Shown in pieces: positions 33,301 through 45,300 of a DNA stretch of 64,000 bases. The notes beneath the pieces are model-generated. The model was not told the DNA's origin. It was given only the letters and a program-made list of their open reading frames with translations, and ran no database searches. The stretch lies in the NCBI GenBank assembly GCA_009763385.1, contig CM019828.1, positions 24,685,000-24,748,999 on the forward strand. The letters run 5' to 3'. Source of the DNA: Coix lacryma-jobi var. lacryma-jobi (lineage: Eukaryota > Streptophyta > Magnoliopsida > Poales > Poaceae). Within the stretch, counting starts at the first letter, position 1. Every line of letters begins with the position of its first letter. Made by a program: the position numbers and the translations under genes.

Positions 33301-36300
33301 GGAGTCCCTCTGGGCCCAGCTTATTAGGCGCTAGGAGTACACATACCAGAGCACGAGCAAGATTTAATTCATGCTAGGTGGTACACTAATTGGGCACATT
33401 GCATTTGCTTGTGGGATTGGATCAGACAAAACAGATTTGCTTATTGCACAGGACTTTTTAAGGCAGCACCTTGTTTTTTTTCTCAAACACGCAAGAGAAT
33501 TGTGCATCATTTCATTAAGACAGAAAAAAAGAGGAATAGTAGAAAGGAAGGAGAGGGACTCCCCTCCCCAAGGGAAACACTAGACCACAGCAAATAGCCT
33601 TCCCCAGCTAACATGACCTGTGTGACTGAGACACGAGGCCCAAGAAACTAGTCTAGTACAGGCAAAGCGACAGCACGAACAGAAACTTAAGAAAAATCAA
33701 TTCACAACAAGCAACCCAACCAGAAGCTCCTGGAGTCCTTTTGCACCAGCAGAACACAATAGGATGCATTCATTTGTGATTATCTGCAGTAATATTGTGA
33801 TGCTTGGACTGGCACCATTAAAGACACTCATTCCTGTGCTTCCAAATTTCCCAGGCCACCAGGGAAATGAGTGTGTTAAGCTTTTTTTTCATCTCCTTAG
33901 GTACGTCCTTGATTGGCTGGTACCACCAACTTGAAAATTTGCTAGTAGAAACTGGACTGGTGGAGCTCAACCCCAATCTCTGAAGAATGGTAAACCAGAC
34001 CTGTCTAGCGAAGGCACAAAAGATCAACAAATGCTGGATAGACTCTCCTGCCTGATCACAAAGAGGACACTGCCTTTTAGCGGTCACAGAAGAAATATAA
34101 ATACTTTGAGTTAGGGTGGCAGTCCGACAATGGTGATAGTTCAAGTGCCAAAACTGGAATTCCTTTTCCTCAGCTGGGTTCTGACCAAGTCCAAGCTGTA
34201 AACACATCTTGTCAAGTTCAAGTCCTAAACCTCACAAGTTCTACAATAAGGAATGGTTGGTCATGCTATAAGTTTCCAGATCAAAAATAAATGCACATTC
34301 ACTTACAATCATGAAGACATGTTGGTGGACTCAACAATTACAGAAGTCTTCTAGAATTTAAGTTTCATGGAAACTACAAAGCAGCATATAGTTAACGTAA
34401 TAAGAGCAATGTGCAACGTTAAGAACTTTTGGTATTCAGACTTTTCTGAACATGCTTGTTTCACAAAAAGTCAGTGCAAAGCAAGCTGAAAAGCTAAAAG
34501 GTTCGACCATAATGAATAGCCTATGGTATAACACTAAGAAAGAAACAAAACAAGACAAAACAATAAAGATCATCTTACGGTTGATCTTTGTACGCTCATA
34601 TCCATGCTTTGGAGGTCTTTTGTTGTGATCAGCAGGAATCTGCAAAATGGCTGCATAAGAGAAAAACCATGCATGATTAACTATAATCTGAACTTGTAAA
34701 GCACATAAATTGATGTCTGATGGATATCAATTGTTGTATGTAGTACTGCAGATTTCCTTGACAAGTGGACCTGGTCCACTGGGCATTGTCACAACTCACA
34801 ACAGGATATGTACATACACATTTTACTTACAAAAGTACATATTTTTTGTAGTTCACAATAATTATTAGTTACGTATACCGAGACAGAAAGAATCGATGAG
34901 TTAATTATTGGAAACAAGTATCTAGGTAGGGTGATTTCCACTTATTATCTCATATAAAATGTTTTATCATGTATTCCTCAAAAACACTGGAAGAAAGTTT
35001 CTAAACTCAAACATATATTTTAAGATATGTTTTATCTTCTCATGTAAAAATACCATATATTTTTCAGAAAGCATGGAAACTTTAACACCAACTGATATCA
35101 TCCAGATTCTAGAAAACTGTCAGCTAACTTTTAAGACAGGACTGCAATTTAATACTCCCTCCATTCCAAATTATAAGTCATTCCAAGAATCTTGGAGAGT
35201 CAAAGTTTTATAAGTTTGACCAAATTTATATAAAAATATAATAACATTTATGATACGAACCAAGTATCATTAGATTCTTTATTAGTTATACTTTGATAGT
35301 ATACATATTTTATGACACACATCCTTGTATTTTTCTCTATAAAAACTTTAAAAAGCTTTGACTCTCCAAGATTCTTGGAATGACTTATAATTTGGAACGG
35401 AGGGAGTATAAAAAGTTGAACTCATATCCCCATATTTCAATATAGGTAACTCAATAAAATGTTTTAAGATATGCATCACCTTGAGGTTACTGAAGATCAT
35501 TCGTATTCAGGACATTGTTACTGTTAGATTATCATGTACTATTAGATTATTGTGTACATTAGCATCTCCTAGTTTCCTGTGCAGCCTCCTCTATTTTCTC
35601 TGCTATGCGCCACCCTATGTGGACCTAGCTCTTAGCCAAAGTGAGAGAGCCTGGGAAGGATACCAAATACCATGAACTGTTCTTCACTGTTCTACGCAGC
35701 GTCCCGGTATTGACTATGATGAAACATTCAGTCCCGTTGTTAAGCCTGCCACTGTTCGAACAGTTCTCACTTTGGCTCATTCCCGGGGCTGGCCAATTCA
35801 TCAACTCAACGTCAAAAACGCCTTTCTTCATGGGACTCTTTCAGAAACAGTCTATTGCTCTCAGCCTGCCGGTTTTGTCAACACAGCTCTTCCTCAGCAC
35901 GTCTGCAGACTCAACAAATCGCTGTACGGCTTGAAGCAAGCCCCCCGTGCATGGTACAGCCGCTTTGCCTCATTCTTGCTCTCCCTGGGTTTCACTGAAG
36001 CAAGATCAGACACTTCACTCTTTGTTATACATCGCGGCAACGAGACAGTCTATCTGCTGCTGTATGTGGACGACATTGTGCTTACTGCCTCTTCCCAGCA
36101 GCTCCTCCGCCGAGTTATTGATGCTCTGATGAAGGAATTTGCCATGAAGGACCTGGCCCACTTCACCATTTCCTTGGCATGGCAGTTCAGCACCAGGGTG
36201 ATACTCTCTTCCTCTCCCAACGGCAATATGCTCTAGACATCATCACTCGCCATGGCATGAGTGATTGCAAACCCTGCTCTATTCCGGTTGACACCTGCGC

Positions 36301-39300
36301 CAAGGTCGCTGCTAATGCTGGTCCTGTTGTTGCTGATCCCACAGAGTACCGCAGTCTTGTGGGCGCCCTTCAGTACCTCACTTTCACCCGGCCTGACATC
36401 GCCTACGCTGTCCAGCAAGTCTGCCTTCACACGCACGATCCTCGGGAGGTCCATTTTGTTGCTTCCAAAAGGATCCTCCGCTATCTCCAGGGTACTCGAC
36501 CATGGCCTCATCATTCCTCAGACTTCTCCAACACAGCTTGTCGTCTACACGGATGCTGACTGGGCTGGTTGCCCCGACACTCGTCGTTCCACCTCCGGCT
36601 ATGCAGTCTTCCTCGGTGGCAGTCTTGTTTCATGGTCTTCTAAGCGACAGCCCACTGTCTCACGCTCCCGCGCTGAGGCCGGGTATCGTGATGTCGCCAA
36701 CGGCGTCGCTGAAACTTCCTGGCTGCGGCAGCTCCTACAGGAACTACACCACCCCCTCGACTCCGCCTGCATCGTCTACTGCGACAACGTCAGCGCCGTC
36801 TACCTCTCCACCAACCCTGTACAGCACCAGCGCACCAAACATGTGGAGATTGACCTTCATTTCGTCCGCGAACGCGTCGCCCTTGGTGCTGTCCGCGTCC
36901 TTCATGTACCCACCACCTCCCAATTAGCAGATGTCTTCACCAAGGGCCTCCCTTCTTCGGTGTTTCAAGAGTTTCGCTCCAGTCTGAATGTCCGCTCTAG
37001 CGACGTTCCGACTGGGGGGGGGGGGGGGTGTTAGATTATCATGTACTATTAGATTACTGTGCATGTCCTAGTTTCCTGTGCAGCCACCTCTATTTACTCT
37101 GCTATGTGCCACCCTATGTGGGCCTAGCTCTTAGCCTTCCCAGGCTCTATATATATGTAATCCTGTGTAATCAGATCCTTAAGCAATCCAAGCCATTTGG
37201 TAATCTGCTATCAGTTACCACAGTACTGATACAATAGATTAAGTTACTTACTATATGCTCCATCTTGTCCGCGAAACCATTGCCGGGAGAAAACAAAATC
37301 CTTCTTGGATTTCCACCTGAGAAAACCTCTGCAAGTGTTACTTTTTTTTACATAATATTCAAATATGAACAATAATAACCCATGGCTTCAAAATTGAAGC
37401 TTACATGCTCAACTAAAAGAAACATGCCTATCCAAAAAGATCAATTGTGATCAATGAAAACACCAAAAAAAAGCATTGCTAAATAATTGTCCAAAATCCC
37501 AAAAGGCAACTATCTCTCGCTCAGAAGATATTAATGTATGTTTTACACTTATGTGTAATAATTGGTAAAAAGAAAATACTTACAAATAGGTAAGAGTTTA
37601 CCCTTGCACCAGAATCATATATGTAAAGTAAATGAGGAAAGTACCAATTTAAATACTTGGGTTCATAGGTTCCATAAACCACATCGCAGTATCCATCAAT
37701 TGTTTCCACCAACTCCAAATCAGCTGTCAACATATCCCACCTACATTGAGAAAATTTTAATAAACCTAGTTCTAGTTGTCAATGTCTCATAGTGATAGTT
37801 TGTTTCTTTGTGATAGATATAAGCCTATTGCTCTGTATCTTACTTTCTGCAGTTTACTATTCACTATCTAGATATTTTCAAGTGGCTTAGCAGCCAAGTT
37901 TAGTATTCCAAATTTTAGTAAACCTAGTTGTCAATGTCTCATAGTGATAGTTTGTTTCTTTGTGATAGATATAAGCCTACTTCTTGTATCTTACTTTCTG
38001 TAGTTTACTATTCACTATCTAGATATTTTTAAGTGGCTTAGCAGCCAAGTTTAGTACTCCCTTCATTCCAAATTATAAGTCAATCCAAGAATCTTGGAGA
38101 GTCTAGCTTTTTCAAGTTTGACCAAAATTATAGAGAAAAATATAAAGGTGTGTGGCATCAAATAGTTATACTATGAAAATATAACTATTAAAGAATCTAA
38201 TGATGCTTGATTGGTATCATAAATATTATTATATAAATTTGGTCAAACTTATAAAACTTTTGACTCTCCAAGATTTTTGGAATGACTTATAATTTGGGAT
38301 GGGGGGAGTATCTACTTTATGCTAGGAATATGCTAGAGTAGGTGGCTGTCCACTTTGCTTTATAAGCAATGGCAGACCATCTTGTATTCCAAGTCATTTG
38401 TAAGCACTTTGCAACTACAATTCAATCCAAGTGGCCTATGGCCAAGCTGCCCTCTGGGCTTTTCACCCAATCCTGATCTATGTCCGGGCAACAATTGGTA
38501 TCAAAAGCCTAGGGTTCTAAGTGTGCGAGACCCATGTTCACCGCCAGCCAAATTGTGAGGCGCGCCACCGCTAGGAGAGCTGCAAGCGACGATCGTGTTG
38601 TGCGCCTTGTTGCTGCGGCCCAGACTGCGGCGGCTGTAGCCTGCACGCTGAGATGGAGCGGGAGCGGGAGCCAGCCAGAGGATCGCGCAGCTCGGACAGG
38701 CGCCACCGCCAGTCGCCTTCACCAGAGAGGCGTCGTGGTTGCAGCGACCGTTCGCCAGTGTTGTAGACGGTTTACCGCAACTCCGGAGCAGGGATGCCAG
38801 CGTCAACTACGACGACAATTGTCGGGCCATGGAGGCTCTGTGTGCCACTATCCCCACCGACCTCGGAGCTGTCATCGCCAACAAGGCCACGACGAAGCAG
38901 GCATGGGATGCAATCGCCACGACGCGGATCGGCGGTGATCGCGCCCGCCGAGCGACTCTGCAACGACTCCAAGGAGTGGGAAGCTCTCGCCTTTCAGCCC
39001 GGTGAGCAAGTCAAAGATTTCGCCATGCGGCTGACCAACCTAATGGATTAGATGCCAAGCAACGACGACACCGACCTGACCGAGGAGCGCACCATGGAGA
39101 AGCTTCTCTGGTGAATGTCGAAGACGTTCGAGCATATCGTCAACTGGATCGAGACACTCCTCGACTTTGAGTAGCTCATCATCGGGGACGTCACCGGGCG
39201 GCTCGCGTCTTTGAGAAGGAGGGCTCCGGGTCGTCCAAGGACCGCTGTCGGCGTCCCCGTGGCGGCAAGAACAAGCCGGACGGAGATCGTGACGGCGGCG

Positions 39301-42300
39301 GAGGATAGGCGAAGAAGGCAGGCAGTGCGGGCGACAAAACCAGAGCGAACCGCGACGACACCTGCCTCAACTGCAACCGCGCCGGGCACTGGGCCAAGGA
39401 TTGCCCTCATCCCCGGCATGACCGCAAGCGTGGCGGCACGGCGAACGTTACGGAAGCAGAGGAGGAGGCCCCCATGTTCTTCGTGCACGGCTTTCGAGAG
39501 CTGAACGTGGAAGGGAGCAGCGATGTGGCCCAAGCTTCGGTCTTCTGCAACGAGTCTGTCGTCCCCGACTTCGACATCGAGGAGCCGCGAGCCCGTGCCT
39601 TCCTCAAAACCAGCTCTGGCGAGGACAAGCTCGACGACTGGTACCTCGACAGCGATGCCACTCACCACATGACCGGCCGTCGCGAACTCTTCACCGACCT
39701 TGACTGCAACGTTCGCGGCACAATGAAGTTCGGCGATGCTTCAAGGGTGAAGATTCAAGGCGTCGGCTCGATTGTTTTCCAGGGCAACACCGGCGAGCAT
39801 TGAGTCCTTCACGGCGTATACTACATCACGACGCTCCACAACTCGATCATGAGCCTCGGCCAATTGGATGAGGGCGGATCTAAGGTGGAGATTGACGAGG
39901 GAGTCCTAAGGATTTGGGATCGGCGCGGGCGCCTCCTCGTCAAGGTGCGTCGCGGAAACCACCTCTATGTCCTCCAGCTCGAGACGGCCACACCACTCAG
40001 ACTCGTCGCGCGCAAGGACGATGAAGCGTGGCATTGGCATGAGCGCTATTGGCCACCTCCATTTCAATGCCCTTCAAGGACGACATGGTGCGCGAACCAC
40101 CGGCGATCAAGCACGTCATGGTGCGTGGACTGCCGGAGATCAAGCACGTCCGGCAATTCTAAGACACATGCATCATCACAAAGCATCACTGAGCTCCCTT
40201 CCCAACCGAAGCTCAGTACCGCGCGCAAGAGCCGCTCAAGCTCGTCAAGGGCGATCTCTGCGGCCCCGTGACACCGGCGACTCCTGGCGGCAGACGCTAC
40301 TTCTTGCTGTTGGTTGACGATGCCATGTGGTACATGTGGGTCACTCTTCTAACGACCAAGGACATGGTTGCGGACGCTATCAAGCATCTCCAAGTTGTGG
40401 CGGAGAAGGGGAGCGAGCACAAGCTCCAGGTGTTGCGCACCGACAACGGCTGGGAGTTCACCATCATGGTGTTTGTTGTCTACTTCGCGGATGAAGGCAT
40501 CCAGCGCCACTACAGCGTCGCCTACTCGCCGCAACAAAACAACGTCATCAAAAGGCAGAACTAGACCGTGGTGGCCATGGCTCACTTGCTGCTGAAGCAA
40601 CAAGGCCTACCAGCGAGTTTCTGGGGGAGGCCGTGGTGACCGTTGTTCACCTGCTGAACCGAGCGCCCACCAAGAGCTTGCTGGGCAAGACCCCCTATGA
40701 AGTGTGGCATGGCAAGGCGCCGACGGTGGATCACCTACGCACGTTCAGCTACCTCGCCTTCGCCAAGCAGCTCAACCAGTTGAAGAAGCTCGACGATCAC
40801 AGCCGGCCTTGTGTCTTCATCGGGTATGCCAACGGCGCCAAGGCATACCACGTCCTCGACCCGGAGACCCAGCGCGTGCACGTAAAGCGCAACATCGTTT
40901 TCAACGAGAGCCACGGCTGGGACTAGGCCAAGATGGATGGAGGCACGACATCGGTCGAGTACCTGCGGAGAGGAGATGGAGGAGCGCAAGGCTCATCGCC
41001 ATCAGCATCTTCGACTCCGCCGCGCTCGCCGTTTCCAGCTCCGGAGGAGTCAGGGACCACGGCAACAGCGGTTGCCACACCTCCACCAACCTCACCAGCT
41101 GTGCCATCAACTTCGATACCCGCTGCGCCCACTACTGCCACACCTCCGCCCGCTAATCAAGCTTCGGTCGAGTTCGCCACGCCACTGGAGGATGATAAGG
41201 TCCGTCTCTACGATGACGAGCCTCTCCGCTACCGCACGATGACAAACATTATCGGTGATGGCACTCCACTAGGACAGGCGTCGCGACTCTTCGCCCAGCT
41301 GCACCTGACGCACGCCAGCGAGCCAACCACCTATGCAAAGGCACAAGGTGATCCAACATGGCAAGCGGTGATGAAGAAGGCAAGGTGTAGCCTGTGCAAG
41401 GCTCTCTACGGCCTGCGGCAGGCTCCGCACCTCGAACGCGAAGCTGGACGCCACACTCTGCTCCGCACATGAGGCGGTGTACCGACGGGATAGTGAGCAC
41501 TCTGCTCTGCTTGTCAGCGTTTACGTCGACGATCTCATCATTACCGGGGCTGAGGAAGATGAAGTGGAGGTGTTCAAGGCATAGATGAAGAAGATGACGA
41601 CGTTTGACATGAGCGACCTCGGTCGCCTCTGTTTCTACCTCGGCGTCGAGGTGCGCGGATGCCACTGGCATCACCCTCCGTCGGGCTCACTACGCCAAGC
41701 GGATTCTCAAGCTCGACGAGATGATCGGCTGTAACCCCGCCCACACGCCGATGGAAGAGAAGCTCCGGTTCAGTCGTGAGAGCACTGCGGCTTGTCAGCA
41801 GCCTCCGGTATCTCGTTCATACCCGGCCGAACTTGGCATTCGTGGTCAGGTAGTGAGCCGCTTCATCGAACGACCCACGGTGGAGCACGCGCACGCCGTC
41901 AAGCGTGTTCTTCGCTACGTGGCCAGGACCCTAAACTACGGTCTTCACTACAAGAGGGCTCCCAGCACGACACACTTCGCCGGCTACTACGACAGTGACC
42001 TTGCCGACGACATTGACACAAGCAAGAGCACCAACGGAACTATGCTCTTCCTGGGTGACTGCTTGGTCAACTAGCAATCAGTGAGGCAGAATGTTGTAAC
42101 ATTGTCAAGCTACGATATTTCCACCAGCCCACCATCATTGCAGCAACACAAGCTCTGTGCCTGCCAAGGTTGATGGGAGAGCTCCTTGGCAGAAAGGTTA
42201 ATGTGGTAGAGTTGAAGGTGGACAACAAGTCTGCTCTAGCTCTGGCCAAGAATCCAGTCTTCCATGACAGAAGCAAGCACATCAGAATCAAATACCATTT

Positions 42301-45300
42301 CATCAGAGACTGCTTGGAAGATGGGAGCATAAAGGCCAACCACATCGCCACTACTGATCAGCTTGTAGACATACTCACCAAGTCACTGGGCAAGGCCAAG
42401 TTCCAGGAGATGAGGAGGATTGGTCTGAAGCAGATCACTTAGCACTAGGCTTAGGGGGAGACCTATGAGAGTATAGTAAGTCTTGTTTAAACTGCAGGAG
42501 CTCCTATGTATCAGTAGAAGTAGATTTATTTTATGCTTTAGTAGGTAGCTTCATTCCTAAGGAAATAGGTAGCTTCATTCCTAAGCAAAGTCCTAGCTTC
42601 ATTCCTAAGCAAGACCCTTTGGTCTATATATGTAACATACCCCTACTAGTTTCAGTAGAGCAATACAACATTAGAAAATTCCCCAAACCTGTGTTGTCTC
42701 CAACATTTGGTATCTAGAGCCCTAGGTTCCCCTCGAGTGTCATGTCCACCTCCTCTAGTAGAGCCAGGCGCGCCGCCGCTGCTGTTGGAGGCGCGGTCGA
42801 GGACCCCCAGCGAAAGGCTGGTGCGGGTGATCGCCAGCAGCGCATCGCTGCGGCGGAGGCGGCTGCTACGTAGGCAGCAGAGACAGCGAGGCAAGCGGCG
42901 GCTGCGGCCCAGGCTGCGGCGGACGCTGCAGCTGCGCTACGCGCAGAGTTGCAGGAGGATCTCGCACCGAGGGGAGCGCGGAGCCCTCACAGGCGACGTG
43001 CATCATCACCATCCCCAAAGCCCCGCCGTGGCCGCGGGCGAAGAGGAGGCGGTCGCAACGCCTCGCCGCCCGTCCAGGCAGTGTTCAGGGAGGCCGGCAG
43101 GAGCACGCCATGGCCCATGCTCACGAAGACGAACTACAACGAGTGGAGCCTGATCATGAAGGTGAAGCTTCAGGCGCGCCACCTGTGGGACGCCGTCCGC
43201 TACGGCGACGCTGATTTCCACGACGATCGGCCGGCGATGGAGGTGCTCTTGGCGGTGGTCCCGACGGAGATGGCCCCGGCCCTCGCCGACAAGGAGACGG
43301 CAAAGGAGGCCTAGGACGCGATCGCCGCGCTGCGCGTCGGCTCGCACCGTGCCCGCAGGGCCACAAGGCAGAAGCTGCGCAAGGAGTGGGAGGATCTCGC
43401 GTTCCGGTCGGGTGAGGACATCGATGACTTTACTCTCCGGCTCACCACCACAATGCAGCAGCTCAACCTCCACGGTGACGACGACATCGACGAGGAGAAG
43501 GCGGTGGAGAAGCTCCTCCGCGTCGTCCCTGAGAAGTACGGCCAGATCGCGGTCGCCATCGAGACGATGCTCGATTACGAGGATCTCACGCTCGAGGAGG
43601 TGGCCGGGAGGATCAAGGCGGTCGTCGGGCGCTACAAAAACTCCACCTTGAACACCACCGACGCCGGCGGCAAGCTCCTCCACACCGAAGAGCAGTGGCT
43701 TGCCCGCTAGAAGGAGAAGAGAAAGGGGGAGTCTTCAGGCGCTGCTGGGGCTGCGAGCGGGCGACGTCGGAGACCGCGCAAGAGGAAGGACGATCGGGCA
43801 CCACGACAGCAGGCTGGCGCTGATGGCAGCGCCGCCGGCGAGCGAAGGGCGACCCGTGATGATACCTACCTCAACTGCGGCAAGACTGGACATTGGGCAA
43901 AGGATTGCCATCTTCCACCACGCCGCGGCGGCCAAGCTCATGTCGCGCGAGCAGAGGAGGACGATCATGCTCTGTTTCTGATGCAGGGCATCATCCAGAA
44001 GCAGCAGGAAACAGGGGAAGGGGAGGAAAACTCAAATTTTCCCCCTCCCGCATCGATTGGGACGACCCTGCACCATCTCAACGAGCCGCGAGCACGTGTC
44101 TTCCTCGGCAAGGACACCAGCGACGAGAAGATGGACACCGGGGCCACTCATCATATGACCGGGAGACGTGAGCACTTCTCCGACCTGGACTCCAGCGTGA
44201 GAGGCACCGTCAAGTTTGGCGACGCCTCCGCTGTCGAGATCATGGGAGTAGGCTCGGTCATCTTCAAGGAGAAAACAGGGGGAGCACCGGATGCTGATCG
44301 GCATGTACTTCATCCCTGCCCTGAGAAACTCAATTCTGAGTATCGGGCAGCTGGATGAAAATGGCTCCCGCGTGGAGATTGAAGACGGTGTGCTGCGCAT
44401 TTGGGATAGAAGTCGTCGCCTGCTCGCCAAGGTGATCAGAGGCAAAAATCGCTTGTATGTGCTTCATGCACAGGTCGCTCAGCCCCTCTGCCTGGCTGCG
44501 CGAAAGGACGATGAGGCCTGGAAGTGGCACGAGCGCTTCAGGCACCTCCACTTCGACGCCCTGAAGCAGCTTGGCAAGAAGGAGATCGTTCATGGGATGC
44601 CAATCGTGGACCACATCGAGCAGCTCTGCGACACCTGTGTGGTGACCAAGCAGAGGCGCCTCCCATTCCCGCGCCAAGCCAACTACCATGCCGACGAGAA
44701 GCTTGAGCTGGTGCATGGGGACCTTTGCGGTCCTGTGTCACCATCCACACCTGGAGGGCGCCGGTACATACTGCTGCTCGTCGATGACGCCTCGCGCTAC
44801 ATGTGGGCATCGCTGCTCAGCACCAAGGCTGCTGCTGCTGAAGCAATCAGACACCTTCAGGCAGCAACAGAGAAGGAGAGCGGGTGCAAGCTCAAGGTAC
44901 TGCGCACTGATAATGGTGGTGAGTTCACTGCAGCTGAATTTGCAGTGTATTGCGCCGAAGGAGTACAGCGGCACTACTCTGCTCCCTACACGCCTCAGCA
45001 GAATGGCGTAGTGGAACGCCGAAATCAGACGGTGGTCACTGCGGCCCGCGCACTCCTGAAGCAGCGCGGAATGCTGACGGAGTATTGGGGCGAAGCGGTG
45101 ATGACCGTTGTACACCTCCTGAAACTCCATTCGAAGCCTGGTATGGCCGCAAGCTGTTAGTTGGCTACCTGCGCACCTTCGGCTGCCTGGCGTTTGTGAA
45201 GGAGCTGAACAACGTCAGCAAGCTCGACGATCGAAGCATTCCAGGAGTGTTCATTGGATACGCTGAAGGAGCCAGGTTGCTTGACCCTGTGACAGGACGA

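Larger units (their letters stand above)
35522..37213 (+). mobile_element. Copia element J, internally deleted
   Basis: LTR pieces at both ends with duplication GTTAC (35517-35521, 37214-37218). The 5' LTR is cut at about 35660 and joined straight to RT; gag, protease and integrase are gone. The 3' LTR is complete (185 bp). It lies antisense in the intron between exons e and f. Sequence type is the same Ale/Retrofit-like branch as A and B. Confidence 0.92.
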
